From assembly GCA_024235855.1 (NCBI GenBank), contig JACKLN010000013.1, positions 62,001 to 126,000 of the forward strand: 64,000 nt of DNA. Direction: 5' to 3'. Below, piece after piece: positions 29,072 through 37,521 of the stretch. The notes below the pieces were generated by a model. It made no database searches. It worked only from the letters and a program-made list of their open reading frames with translations, and was not told the DNA's origin. The position numbers were made by a program, and so were the translations under genes. How positions within the stretch are numbered: position 1 is the stretch's first letter; the number at the start of each line of letters is the position of its first letter. The DNA is from Burkholderiaceae bacterium. GTDB lineage: Bacteria; Pseudomonadota; Gammaproteobacteria; Burkholderiales; Burkholderiaceae_C.

Positions 29072-29086
29072 CTTGCCAAAGGCAAG
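29072..29086. promoter_or_regulatory. Palindromic operator candidate between esterase and MarR-GNAT genes
   Basis: CTTGCC-AAA-GGCAAG is a perfect six-base dyad in the 86-base gap between the divergent esterase and marR-like genes. MarR proteins bind such palindromes near their own promoters, so the adjacent regulator is the likely ligand. This is inference. Confidence 0.55.
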
Positions 29087-29108
29087 CTTCATGCGGCATG
29101 CTGCGGTC

Positions 29109-30062
29109 ATGCCGGAATCCACCGTCGCGCCGCCCGAGCGCATTGCCACGCTGCGCGCGTTCAACCGCTTCTGGACACGGCGCCTGGGCGTGCTGCGGCC
29201 CCAGCTGCTGGGCAGCCGCTTCACGCTGCCGGAATCGCGCGTGCTGTGGGAGCTGGCGCATGGGGGCGAGCAGAGTGCCAGCGCGCTGGCCCGCACGCTG
29301 GCGCTCGACGCCGGCTACCTGAGCCGCCTGCTGGCGCGGCTGCGCGAGCAGGCGCTGGTGAAGGCCCGCCGTGCGCCGCACGACGGGCGGCAGACGATGC
29401 TGTCGCTCAGTGCCGCTGGCCGGCGGGCCTTCGCGCCGCTGGACCGCGCGTCGCAACGTCAGATGGCCGAACTGCTGGCGCCGCTGGACGATGAGGCACA
29501 GCAGGCCGTGGCGGATGCCGTCGACACGCTGATGCGGCAGCTGGCCTCGATGGACGACACGCCGGTGACGCTGCGGCCGCACCGGCCGGGCGACATCGGC
29601 TGGATCGTGATGCGCCATGGCGCGCTGTACGCGCAGGAGTACGGCTGGGACAGCGGCTTCGAGGCCCTGGTGGCGCGCATCGGCGCTGACTTCATCGAGC
29701 GCTTCGACCCTGCACGCGAAGCCTGCTGGATCGCCGAGCGCGCCGGGCGGCCGCTGGGCTGTGTGTGTCTGGTGCAGGGCCGCGATGAAACCACTCGGGC
29801 CGTGCTGCCCAGCGTGGCGCAGTTGCGGCTGCTGCTGGTGGAGCCGGCCGCGCGTGGCGCCGGCATCGGCACGCGGCTGACGTCCGCGTGCGAGGACTTT
29901 GCCCGCCAGGCCGGTTACGCGCGCATCCGTCTGTGGACCAACGCCAACCTGCTGGCCGCACGCGCCATCTACCGTCGCGCCGGCTATGCGCTGGTGGCGA
30001 GCGAACCACACCACAGCTTCGGCCACGACCTGGTCGGCGAAACCTGGGAGCTCGATCTGTGA
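29109..30062 (+). CDS. MarR-GNAT fusion regulator/acetyltransferase
   Basis: This 317-residue fusion has a MarR winged helix-turn-helix at about 20-140 (LPESRVLWELAHGGEQSASA, DAGYLSRLLARLREQALV, DGRQTMLSLS) joined to a GNAT acetyltransferase at about 155-315 (LRLLLVEPAARGAGIGTRL is the acetyl-CoA loop, then NANLLAARAIYRRAGY). Such fusions are known in Burkholderiales. The acetyl acceptor is not known. The ATG at 29109 is chosen because it begins the conserved region; an earlier ATG at 29073 falls inside the operator. It overlaps the ychJ-like gene by four bases. Confidence 0.9.
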   Translation: MPESTVAPPERIATLRAFNRFWTRRLGVLRPQLLGSRFTLPESRVLWELAHGGEQSASALARTLALDAGYLSRLLARLREQALVKARRAPHDGRQTMLSLSAAGRRAFAPLDRASQRQMAELLAPLDDEAQQAVADAVDTLMRQLASMDDTPVTLRPHRPGDIGWIVMRHGALYAQEYGWDSGFEALVARIGADFIERFDPAREACWIAERAGRPLGCVCLVQGRDETTRAVLPSVAQLRLLLVEPAARGAGIGTRLTSACEDFARQAGYARIRLWTNANLLAARAIYRRAGYALVASEPHHSFGHDLVGETWELDL

Positions 30063-30445
30063 ACGCAACGCCGTGCCCCTGCGGCAGTGGTCACGCCTAT
30101 GCCGCCTGCTGCGGCCGCTGGCACGCCGGACCGAATCACCTTCAGGCGCCCGATGCCGAAGTCCTGATGCGCAGCCGCTACTGCGCCTACGTGCGCGACG
30201 ACCTGGCCTACCTGCGCGCCACCTGGGCGCCGGAGACCTGCCCGGCCGACCTGGCACCCAACCCGCCGGGGCTGAAATGGCTGGGGCTGGAGGTCCGGCA
30301 GCATGCGCAGCAGGATGCCGACCATGCCACGGTGCGCTTCGTCGCCCGCAGCAAGCTCGGCGGCCGCGCCCACCGGCTGCAGGAGACGAGCCGTTTCGAG
30401 CGGCGAAACGGGCGCTGGCTGTACGTCGGCGGCGACCTGAACTGA
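30059..30445 (+). CDS. YchJ-family protein with N-terminal SEC-C motif
   Basis: This 128-residue protein starts PCPCGSGHAYAACCGRWH, a SEC-C zinc-binding motif with the CxCx8CC pattern, and continues with the NTF2-like YchJ domain (AEVLMRSRYCAYVRDDLAYL, FERRNGRWLYVGG). The start is GTG at 30059, overlapping the MarR-GNAT stop (GTGA), which supports coupled translation. The family is widespread and its role is not established; the metal motif suggests binding to protein or ribosome-associated factors. Confidence 0.88.
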   Translation: MNATPCPCGSGHAYAACCGRWHAGPNHLQAPDAEVLMRSRYCAYVRDDLAYLRATWAPETCPADLAPNPPGLKWLGLEVRQHAQQDADHATVRFVARSKLGGRAHRLQETSRFERRNGRWLYVGGDLN

Positions 30446-30526
30446 CGGCGTCTTCCGGCGGCGGGGCATCGGGGGGGACCGGCGTCATTGGCGTGGCTCC
30501 AGGGCCGGCGCGCGGGCCGTGCGGCC

Positions 30527-31012
30527 TCAGCGTCGCCTGTCCTTCGACCGGGGCCGCCACACCGCCAACACCACGTTGACGACGCAGATGACGACCAGCA
30601 GCCAGAGCGTGATGCGCTCGGACCGCAGCAGCGACGCGATCAGGTCCGCGTTGGCGGTCTGCACGGCAGCGGCCATTTCGGCCTGCCTCGTGCTGGCGCC
30701 GACGACCAGCAGCGTGGCTTCGAACACGCTCAGCCCGAGCAGCGCCTTGAGCCAGACCCACCCGGCGTTCGCGTAGGCCTGGGTGGCCGCCATCGCGACC
30801 AGGCCACTCACGACGACGAGTCCCATCGACGGGATCAAGACGTACTGCGCGATGGCCGCAAAGACCTGCCGCGCCGCGAGGAACTCGGCGGCCGACGCGC
30901 GATCGGCCGTCTGGTTGATGAGCAGGCAGGCCAGCAGCGCGCCGCCGAAGCCGATGGCCCCGACCTCGTGCATCACCTTGATGCCGACCCGAAACCAGCG
31001 CCGGCGGTTCAT
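30527..31012 (-). CDS. Integral membrane protein of unknown function
   Basis: This 161-residue protein has four hydrophobic helices (about 12-32, 52-75, 85-103 and 135-152) joined by short loops. It starts MNRRRWFRVGIKVMHEVGAI and ends with a basic tail RPRSKDRRR. It resembles small DUF2269-like predicted membrane proteins, but the match is weak. It lies 28 bases downstream of the corA-like gene and is probably cotranscribed with it. Confidence 0.65.
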   Translation of the reverse strand: MNRRRWFRVGIKVMHEVGAIGFGGALLACLLINQTADRASAAEFLAARQVFAAIAQYVLIPSMGLVVVSGLVAMAATQAYANAGWVWLKALLGLSVFEATLLVVGASTRQAEMAAAVQTANADLIASLLRSERITLWLLVVICVVNVVLAVWRPRSKDRRR

Positions 31013-31040
31013 GCGTTCGCCCGGCCGCCGCACCGAGGCG

Positions 31041-32018
31041 CTAGATCCACCGCTTGCGCCGGAAGATCACCAGCAGCGCGGTCGCCAGCGTGGCCATGAC
31101 GCCCAGCAGGATGAAGTAGCCGTAGCGCGTTTTCAGCTCCGGCATCTGCTCGAAGTTCATGCCGTAGATGCCGGCCAGGAAGCTCAGCGGCACGAAGATC
31201 GCGGTGACGATGGTCAGCACCTTCATGATGTTGTTCAGCCGGTGCGAGGCCAGCGAGATCGTGCCGTCGATCAGGTCCGTCGCCACCTCGTAGTACAGCG
31301 TGGCCAGGCTGGCGGCGCGCTCCTGGTGCTCGTAGACGTCGTTGATCTCGTGCCGGCGCGCAGCCGTGATCTGCGGCGGGCGCTCGTCGTCGTCCAGCAG
31401 GTCCTCGAAGATCTGCACGTGGTAGCGCAGCACGCGGCGGAAGCGGCGCAGGTCGGTGCGGGTGCGCGTCAGCTCGGCCAGCATCTCGTCGCGCGGGTGC
31501 TCGACGATCTGTTCCTCCAGGTCCTCCAGCCAGGGCTCCAGCACCAGCAGGCGACGGGTGTAGTGGTCGATGGAGATGCGCGCCAGGCGCAGCGCCGCCG
31601 CATCGGGCCCGTGCACCAGCGCGGCCGGGTCGGCCTGCAGTTCCTGCCACAGGCGGTCGATGCTGGTCGACGGCGCCGAATGGCGGGTCACGAGGAAGTC
31701 CGTGCCGATGAAGATCGCGATCTGGATGGTCGCGAAGTCGAAGCGCTCCTGCGTCGGCCCGATGCCCTTGAGCAGCAGGAAGGCGTGGTCGGCGAAGCCC
31801 TCGAGCTTGGGCGGGTGGCGCGGGTGCTGCGCATCGGACACCGCCAGCGGGTGCAGGCCGAAACGGCCGGTCAGCAGGTGCCGCTCTGGCTCGGGCTCGA
31901 CGTCCGCCAGGTCCAGCCACAGCCGGGTGCCCGGCGCGGCACGCCAGGCGTCGATCAGGGACTCGTCGCCGACCTCGATGCGGCCGCTGTCCGGGTGGCA
32001 CCACAGCGCACGGATCAT
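31041..32018 (-). CDS. CorA-family divalent cation transporter
   Basis: This 325-residue CorA-type magnesium/divalent metal channel has a large N-terminal cytoplasmic domain, a long stalk helix and two C-terminal membrane helices. The signature YGMN is at 285-288 (IYGMNFEQMPE) at the end of the first membrane helix, and a basic RRKRWI forms the C-terminus. It could also be a ZntB-like zinc transporter, since the family shares GMN. It follows the beta-propeller gene by 11 bases on the same strand, so a common transcript is likely. Confidence 0.9.
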   Translation of the reverse strand: MIRALWCHPDSGRIEVGDESLIDAWRAAPGTRLWLDLADVEPEPERHLLTGRFGLHPLAVSDAQHPRHPPKLEGFADHAFLLLKGIGPTQERFDFATIQIAIFIGTDFLVTRHSAPSTSIDRLWQELQADPAALVHGPDAAALRLARISIDHYTRRLLVLEPWLEDLEEQIVEHPRDEMLAELTRTRTDLRRFRRVLRYHVQIFEDLLDDDERPPQITAARRHEINDVYEHQERAASLATLYYEVATDLIDGTISLASHRLNNIMKVLTIVTAIFVPLSFLAGIYGMNFEQMPELKTRYGYFILLGVMATLATALLVIFRRKRWI

Positions 32019-32029
32019 CCAGGCTCCCG

Positions 32030-33103
32030 TCAGCCGAAGCGCACGGCGTGCACCATCGGCAGGTTCAGCGACACGGTCTGCCAGTGGTCGCCGCCATCGT
32101 CGCTGGCCCACAGGCCGCCGGTGGTGCTGCCCATCATCAGGCGTTGCCCGTCGTCCGACACGTCCAGCGCGTGGCGGTACACCAGGTCGTAGGCGTGGCG
32201 CTGCGGCAGGCCCTCGCGCAGCGTCTGCCAGCTGCGGCCGCCGTCGCGCGTGCGGTTGACCACCAGGGCGCCGTCCACCGGCACGCGGCACTGGTCGGCG
32301 ATGGCGGGCACGAACCAGGCGGTGTCCGGATCCCGCGGGTGCACGGCCACCGGAAAGCCGAAGCTCGACACCGGCGCCTGCAGCGAATGCCACGACCCGC
32401 CGTTGTCGGTGCTGCGCCAGATGCCGCCATGGTGCTGGCACCACAGCACGTCGGGCGCGGCGGCGCAACGCACGACGCAGTGCGCATCCTGGATGTTCGG
32501 GTCCTCGGCGCGCTCGGGCGGCATGAAATCGGCGCGCATGCCCTGGGCCCGGCTGGCCCAGGTCTCGCCCCCGTCGGTGCTGCGCCAGGCTCCGCCGCAG
32601 CTGACGGCCACCAGCAGTTCACCGGCCTCGCTGGGGTGCGGGCAGACCGAATGGATCCCCGGAAACTCGTAGCCGCCGCCCATCCACTCCAGGCGCTCGG
32701 GCCGGTCCCACAGACCGCGCACCAGCTGCCAGCTGGTGCCGTCGTCGTCGCTGCGGAACAGGCCGCCGGGCAGCGTGCCGGCCCAGGCGGTGCCGCCGGC
32801 CCGCGCCAGCGTCCAGATCAGCACCAGCTTCCAGGCCGGGCCGGTGGCGTCGGCCGGCTGCGCCGGGTAGGTGGGCGTGGCCACCTCGGCCCAGGTGGCG
32901 CCAGCGTCGTCGGAGCGGTGCACCTTGCAGCCGAAGTGGCCCAGGTTCAACGCCGCCAGCATGCGCCCACGGCCGTCCGGCGGCAGCACGGCGCTCACCG
33001 GCTCGCCCAGGAACTGGTGGCCCTGGACCTGCCAGCCGCCCCCATGATGACGCAGTTCGATCAGGCCCTTGCGGGTGGCCACCCAGGCACGGTCTGCGGA
33101 CAT
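32030..33103 (-). CDS. BNR/Asp-box beta-propeller protein
   Basis: This 357-residue protein has six Asp-box repeats (S/T-x-D-x-G-x-x-W): SDDAGATW, SDDDGTSW, STDGGETW, STDNGGSW, TRDGGRSW and SDDGGDHW. They are spread along the chain and predict a six- or seven-bladed propeller like sialidases and WD40/YVTN-BNR proteins. There is no signal peptide, so it is likely cytoplasmic, and the usual sialidase catalytic residues cannot be identified. It starts two bases after the stop of a MoaD/ThiS-like gene, so the two are tightly coupled. The function is unknown. Confidence 0.88.
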   Translation of the reverse strand: MSADRAWVATRKGLIELRHHGGGWQVQGHQFLGEPVSAVLPPDGRGRMLAALNLGHFGCKVHRSDDAGATWAEVATPTYPAQPADATGPAWKLVLIWTLARAGGTAWAGTLPGGLFRSDDDGTSWQLVRGLWDRPERLEWMGGGYEFPGIHSVCPHPSEAGELLVAVSCGGAWRSTDGGETWASRAQGMRADFMPPERAEDPNIQDAHCVVRCAAAPDVLWCQHHGGIWRSTDNGGSWHSLQAPVSSFGFPVAVHPRDPDTAWFVPAIADQCRVPVDGALVVNRTRDGGRSWQTLREGLPQRHAYDLVYRHALDVSDDGQRLMMGSTTGGLWASDDGGDHWQTVSLNLPMVHAVRFG

Positions 33104-33105
33104 TC

Positions 33106-33375
33106 TCAGCCTCCGGAAAGCGCCTGCATCACGTAGATGCGGCTGTCGGGTTGAAGCACATCGGTCTGCGCGACGGCATCGGCGCAGCGCCGCCCGTCGA
33201 CGAAGATCGCCACGTTGGGCCGCACGTGGCCCTGGTCGTCGAGCACGTAGCCGCGCAGCCGCGGATTGGCCGCGAAGGCCGCCTCCAGCGCCTGGCGCAG
33301 CGTGGCGGCCTCGCACGCCACCTCCGGCGTGACGGTGAACCTGCGCAGCTGCGGCGTGAAGCGGACCTCGACCAT
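33106..33375 (-). CDS. MoaD/ThiS-family ubiquitin-like protein
   Basis: This 89-residue beta-grasp protein starts MVEVRFTPQLRRFT, has RPNVAIFVDGR in the core, and ends with an exposed Gly-Gly (QALSGG-stop). In MoaD and ThiS this tail is adenylated and thiocarboxylated to carry sulfur. No moa or thi gene is near. The only partner is the beta-propeller gene two bases downstream. It could donate sulfur or be conjugated to a target; this is inference. It diverges from rarD across 63 bases. Confidence 0.85.
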   Translation of the reverse strand: MVEVRFTPQLRRFTVTPEVACEAATLRQALEAAFAANPRLRGYVLDDQGHVRPNVAIFVDGRRCADAVAQTDVLQPDSRIYVMQALSGG

Positions 33376-33438
33376 GTCCGCCGATGATGGCCGCCCGGCA
33401 TTGGCTTGACAATGCGCGGTTCGCCTGCCGTCGCCCCC

Positions 33439-34314
33439 ATGCCCCAAGGTCTGATCGCCGCCGCCCTCGCCTACATCCTGTGGGGGCTGTTCCCGCTGTA
33501 CATCAAGCAGGTGGCCCACGTCAGCGCGGCCGAGGTGGTGGCGCACCGGTCGGCCTGGTCACTGGTGTTCGTGTTCGCGCTGCTGGCCTGGTGGCGGCGC
33601 ACGGCCTGGCTGAAGGCGGCGCTGACCGATCGCCACGTGCTCAAGGTCTTCGCCCTCTCCGCCTTTCTGCTGGCGATGAACTGGGGCCTCTACGTCTGGG
33701 CGGTCAGCGCCGGGCGCATCCTGGACGCCAGCCTGGGCTACTTCATCAACCCGCTGGTCAACGTGCTGCTGGGCGTGCTGGTGCTGCACGAACGCCCGCG
33801 GCCGCGCCAGTGGGCCGCGGTGGCCATCGCCGCCGCCGGGGTGCTGTGGCTGATCGTGGGTGCGGGCGAGTGGCCCTGGGTGGCGCTGGTGCTGGCGGGC
33901 ACCTTCGGCCTCTACGGGCTGATGCGCAAGACCGCCCCGCTGGGCGCGGCCGAGGGCCTGGCGCTGGAAACGCTGATGCAGGGCCCGCTGGCGCTGGGCC
34001 TGATCGCCTGGTGGACCTGGCAGGGCAGCGGCGGTCTGGCGGGGCACGACACGCCCACCCTGGCCTGGCTGCTGCTGGCCGGGCCGTTCACCGCGATCCC
34101 GCTGCTGCTGTTCGCCGCCGGGGCCCGCCAGCTGAAACTGGCCACGCTGGGCCTGCTGCAGTACCTGGGGCCGACGCTGCAGTTCCTGATCGGCGTCTTC
34201 GTCTATGGCGAGCCCTTCAGCGCCGAACGCGCCACCGGCTTCGTCCTGATCTGGCTGGCACTGGCGCTGTACAGCGCCGAGTCCATCCGCGCCTGGCGGC
34301 AGCAGCAGGGCTGA
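33439..34314 (+). CDS. rarD: EamA-family permease RarD
   Basis: This 291-residue drug/metabolite-transporter superfamily protein has about ten membrane helices in two EamA repeats. RarD-type marks are AALAYILWGLFPLYIK, the AHRSAWSL in helix 2, and MNWGLYVWAV. The substrate is not certain for the family (E. coli RarD is linked to chloramphenicol sensitivity). The ATG after GCCCCC lacks a strong Shine-Dalgarno; an earlier ATG at 33406 is less typical. Confidence 0.88.
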   Translation: MPQGLIAAALAYILWGLFPLYIKQVAHVSAAEVVAHRSAWSLVFVFALLAWWRRTAWLKAALTDRHVLKVFALSAFLLAMNWGLYVWAVSAGRILDASLGYFINPLVNVLLGVLVLHERPRPRQWAAVAIAAAGVLWLIVGAGEWPWVALVLAGTFGLYGLMRKTAPLGAAEGLALETLMQGPLALGLIAWWTWQGSGGLAGHDTPTLAWLLLAGPFTAIPLLLFAAGARQLKLATLGLLQYLGPTLQFLIGVFVYGEPFSAERATGFVLIWLALALYSAESIRAWRQQQG

Positions 34315-34346
34315 TGTACCGTCACGGGTATTGAAGGAGTTCCCTC

Positions 34347-35063
34347 ATGACCGCTTTGCTGGCCCGACTCTGCGGCGCCGCCGTGCTGGCGCTGTCCCTC
34401 TCCACCGCCCAGGCCGCCGATGTCTTCACCGACGCGATGCAGCAGGCCTATGCGCCCTACCGCGCCGCCCTGTTCCGCACCAACAGTGGCGACCAGGCCG
34501 CGTCGGCCCAGGCCGTGGCCCAGGCGCGCCAGGCCTGGACCGCGGTGCGCGAGCGCTTTGCCGGCGCCGCGCCGGCCCCCTACGACCGGGACCCCGGCTT
34601 CGCCGCCACGCTGGCCGAGGTGGACGCGGTGTACGTGCGCGCCGTCCGGCAGGTGGCCGGCGGGGGGCTGGCCGAGGCACACGACACGCTGGAGGCCATC
34701 CGCGACCTGCTGGCCGACCTGCGCCGGCGCAACAACGTCGTCGTGTTCAGCGACGCGATGAACGCCTACCACGCCCAGATGGAACTGGTGCTGCAGCGTG
34801 CACCGGCCTGGCTGTCCCGCCCCGGTGATCTGCCCGACCTGACCGCCGCCACTGGCGCGCTGGCTTACCTGGCGCGCCGGCTGGCCGACGAGGCTCCGCC
34901 AGCCACGCGTGAGGACCCGGCGTTCCAGTCCGGCCTGCAGGCCGTGCAGGCGTCGGTGCATGCGCTGCTGACGGCGGTGACGGCCGGCGACGCGGCGGCG
35001 GCACGGGTCGCACTGGGTCAGCTGAAGAAGCCGTACAGCCAGCTGTTCCTCAAGTTCGGCTGA
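34347..35063 (+). CDS. Periplasmic helical protein of unknown function
   Basis: This 238-residue protein has a signal peptide (LCGAAVLALSLSTAQA, then AD). The mature protein is almost all alpha-helix with alternating acidic, basic and alanine patches, ending QLKKPYSQLFLKFG, a tail seen in a family of conserved periplasmic proteins. There is no heme motif CXXCH. AAGGAG precedes the ATG. It lies 32 bases after rarD, so a shared transcript is possible, and it is upstream of the ahpC promoter. Confidence 0.7.
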   Translation: MTALLARLCGAAVLALSLSTAQAADVFTDAMQQAYAPYRAALFRTNSGDQAASAQAVAQARQAWTAVRERFAGAAPAPYDRDPGFAATLAEVDAVYVRAVRQVAGGGLAEAHDTLEAIRDLLADLRRRNNVVVFSDAMNAYHAQMELVLQRAPAWLSRPGDLPDLTAATGALAYLARRLADEAPPATREDPAFQSGLQAVQASVHALLTAVTAGDAAAARVALGQLKKPYSQLFLKFG

Positions 35064-35099
35064 GCGCGCGGCCGATCATTGGCCGTCTCGATGGAGGAT

Positions 35100-35142
35100 A
35101 TTGGTTCAATCAATTCCACAAATGCTGCGGCGCACCTAAAGT
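35100..35142 (+). promoter_or_regulatory. OxyR-like site and promoter of ahpC
   Basis: 35100-35114 reads ATTGGTTCAATCAAT, a 15-base dyad with the same spacing as OxyR half-sites (ATxG-n-T-nnn-A-n-CxAT). It abuts a weak -35-like TTCCAC (35114-35119), followed by a 17-base spacer and a -10-like TAAAGT (35137-35142). This layout, a dyad next to a weak -35, fits an OxyR-activated promoter. It is inferred by motif only; no oxyR gene is in the window. Confidence 0.55.
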
Positions 35143-35193
35143 AACGGTCATTCGAGTTTTCCCTGATCCCTCAACCTCACCAGGAGCTAGCGA

Positions 35194-35757
35194 ATGTCCA
35201 TCATCAACACCACCGTCCAGCCGTTCAAGACCCAGGCCTTCCACAACGGCAAGTTCGTCGAAGTCAGCGACGAGAGCCTGAAGGGCCAATGGTCGGTGCT
35301 GGTCTTCATGCCCGCCGCCTTCACCTTCAACTGCCCGACGGAAGTCGAGGACGCGGCCGACAGCTACGCCGAGTTCCAGAAGCTGGGCGCCGAGGTCTAC
35401 ATCGTCACCACCGACACGCACTTCTCGCACAAGGTGTGGCACGAGACCTCGCCGGCCGTCGGCAAGGCGAAGTTCCCGCTGGTGGGCGACCCGACCCACA
35501 CGCTGACCCGCATGTTCGGCGTGCACATCGAAGAAGAAGGCCTGGCCCTGCGCGGCACCTTCGTCGTGAACCCCGAAGGCGTGATCAAGACCGCCGAAGT
35601 GCACGACAACAGCATCGCCCGCGACATGAAGGAAACCCTGCGCAAGCTCAAGGCCGCGCAGTACGTCGCCAAGAACCCCGGCCAGGTCTGCCCGGCCAAG
35701 TGGAACGACGGTGCCAAGACGCTCACCCCGTCGCTGGACCTCGTGGGCAAGATCTAA
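35194..35757 (+). CDS. ahpC: Alkyl hydroperoxide reductase subunit C (peroxiredoxin)
   Basis: This typical 2-Cys peroxiredoxin of 187 residues reduces hydrogen peroxide and organic peroxides. The peroxidatic Cys is C47 in TFNCPTE and the resolving Cys is C166 in GQVCPAKW; both match the family positions closely. It is reduced by AhpF, whose gene follows 137 bases later. AGGAG lies eight bases before the ATG. Confidence 0.97.
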   Translation: MSIINTTVQPFKTQAFHNGKFVEVSDESLKGQWSVLVFMPAAFTFNCPTEVEDAADSYAEFQKLGAEVYIVTTDTHFSHKVWHETSPAVGKAKFPLVGDPTHTLTRMFGVHIEEEGLALRGTFVVNPEGVIKTAEVHDNSIARDMKETLRKLKAAQYVAKNPGQVCPAKWNDGAKTLTPSLDLVGKI

Positions 35758-35771
35758 GCCCTCACCCTGCG

Positions 35772-35851
35772 AGGAGGGCGCCGCCCTCCTGCCCCCTCGA
35801 CTGAACCGCCAGGTCCAGTCGCCAGCGCACCCCGCCATCGGGCGCTGGCGA
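35772..35851 (+). terminator. Two hairpins between ahpC and ahpF (attenuator)
   Basis: First hairpin: AGGAGGGC-GCC-GCCCTCCT (35772-35790), a perfect eight-base stem. Second: TCGCCAGCGC / GCGCTGGCGA (35819-35828 with 35842-35851), a perfect ten-base stem. Neither has a T-run, so they may attenuate or stabilise the ahpC message rather than end it. This would fit the excess of AhpC over AhpF usually seen. Confidence 0.5.
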
Positions 35852-35894
35852 CCGGGCCGGGCCCTGCTCGCCCCTCAACTTCCAGGAGAACGCC

Positions 35895-37436
35895 ATGCTC
35901 GACGACGCCATCAAGGGCCAGCTCGCCGCCTACCTCGAACGCATCACCCAGCCGATCGAACTGGTCGCCACGCTGGACGACCGCGAAGAGGCGCAGCAGA
36001 TGCGCGAGCTGCTGTCCGAAATCGCCGCGCTGTCGGACAAGGTCACCGCGCGCTTCGACGGCAACGCCGCACGCCGCCCGTCGTTCCGCATCAGCCGCGT
36101 CGGCGCGGACATGGGTGTGGAGTTCGCCGCGATTCCGATGGGCCACGAGTTCACCTCGCTGGTGCTGGCGCTGCTGCAGGCCGGCGGCCACCCGCCGAAG
36201 GTGGAGCAGGCCGTGATCGAGCAGATCCAGGCCCTGGAAGGCGAGTTCGTCTTCGAGACCTGGATGAGCCTGACCTGCCACAACTGCCCGGACGTGGTGC
36301 AGGCGCTGAACCTGATGGCGGTGCTGAACCCGCGCGTGCGCCACGTGGCCATCGATGGCGGCCTGTTCCAGGACGAGGTGGAGCAGCGCCAGATCATGGC
36401 CGTGCCCGCCATCTTCCTCAACGGCCAGCCCTTCGGCTCCGGCCGCATGGAGCTGCCGGAGATCCTGGCCAAGGTGGACACCGGCGCCGCCGCCCGCGAG
36501 GCCAAGGCACTAGACGCCAAGGACGCCTTCGACGTGCTGGTCGTCGGCGGCGGTCCGGCCGGCGCCGCGGCAGCGGTGTATGCCGCGCGCAAGGGCATCC
36601 GCACCGGCCTCCTGGCCGAGCGCCTGGGCGGGCAGACCATGGACACCATGGGCATCGAGAACTACCCCTCGGTGCTGGAGACGCAGGGGCCGAAGTTCGC
36701 CGCTGCGCTTGAAGCCCAGGTGCGCTCGGTGGACGTGGACGTGATGCCGCACCAGCGCGTGGCTGCGGTGGAGCCCGGCAACACGATCGCGGTGAAGCTG
36801 GAGAACGGCGCCACGCTGCGTGCGAAGAGCCTGATCGTGGCCACCGGCGCGCGCTGGCGCAAGGTGAACGTGCCCGGCGAGGCCGAGTACGCCAACAAGG
36901 GCGTGGCCTACTGCCCGCACTGCGACGGCCCGTTGTTCAAGGGCAAGGACGTGGCGGTGATCGGCGGCGGCAACTCCGGCGTCGAGGCGGCCATCGACCT
37001 GGCCGGCGTGGTGCATCACGTGACCCTGATCGAATTCGCCGACCAGCTCAAGGCGGACGCCGTGCTGGTCAAGAAGCTGCAGAGCCTGCCCAACGTGACC
37101 ATCCACGTGAACGCGCAGACCACCGAGATCACCGGCGACGGACAAAAGGTGGATGGCCTGATCTACACCGACCGGGCCAGCGGCGAGAGCCACCGCGTGG
37201 CGCTGGCCGGTGTGTTCGTGCAGATCGGCCTGGTGCCCAACACCGAGTTCCTGAAGGGCACGGTGGAGCTGAGCCGCTACGGCGAGATCATGATCGACGA
37301 GCGCTGCGCCACCAGCGTGCCGGGCATCTTTGCCGCCGGCGACGCGACGACGGTGCCGTACAAGCAGATCGTGATCGCCGCTGGTGAAGGGGCGAAGGCC
37401 GCGCTCAGCGCCTTCGACCACCTGATCCGGCACTGA
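35895..37436 (+). CDS. ahpF: Alkyl hydroperoxide reductase subunit F
   Basis: This flavoprotein disulfide reductase of 513 residues recycles AhpC with NADH or NADPH. The N-terminal thioredoxin-like domain has the redox CxxC at C128-C131 (LTCHNC). The thioredoxin-reductase-like half has FAD-binding VVGGGPAGAAAA, the active CPHC (YCPHCDGPLF), and NAD-binding IGGGNSG. All expected cysteines are present and the length is standard. AGGAGA precedes the ATG. Confidence 0.97.
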   Translation: MLDDAIKGQLAAYLERITQPIELVATLDDREEAQQMRELLSEIAALSDKVTARFDGNAARRPSFRISRVGADMGVEFAAIPMGHEFTSLVLALLQAGGHPPKVEQAVIEQIQALEGEFVFETWMSLTCHNCPDVVQALNLMAVLNPRVRHVAIDGGLFQDEVEQRQIMAVPAIFLNGQPFGSGRMELPEILAKVDTGAAAREAKALDAKDAFDVLVVGGGPAGAAAAVYAARKGIRTGLLAERLGGQTMDTMGIENYPSVLETQGPKFAAALEAQVRSVDVDVMPHQRVAAVEPGNTIAVKLENGATLRAKSLIVATGARWRKVNVPGEAEYANKGVAYCPHCDGPLFKGKDVAVIGGGNSGVEAAIDLAGVVHHVTLIEFADQLKADAVLVKKLQSLPNVTIHVNAQTTEITGDGQKVDGLIYTDRASGESHRVALAGVFVQIGLVPNTEFLKGTVELSRYGEIMIDERCATSVPGIFAAGDATTVPYKQIVIAAGEGAKAALSAFDHLIRH

Positions 37437-37488
37437 CCCGACGCGTTCACCGGCAGGCCTGCGGGCCCGCCGGCGTGATCTCCCGAAC

Positions 37489-37521
37489 AAGCCCCCGCCG
37501 TGCTCAGCGCGTCGGGGGCTT
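37489..37521. terminator. Hairpin at the ahpF 3' end
   Basis: The arms AAGCCCCCG (37489-37497) and CGGGGGCTT (37513-37521) form a nine-base stem with a 15-base loop, followed by TCTTG. It overlaps the stop of the small convergent gene at 37504, so it may end transcription from both sides. Confidence 0.6.
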
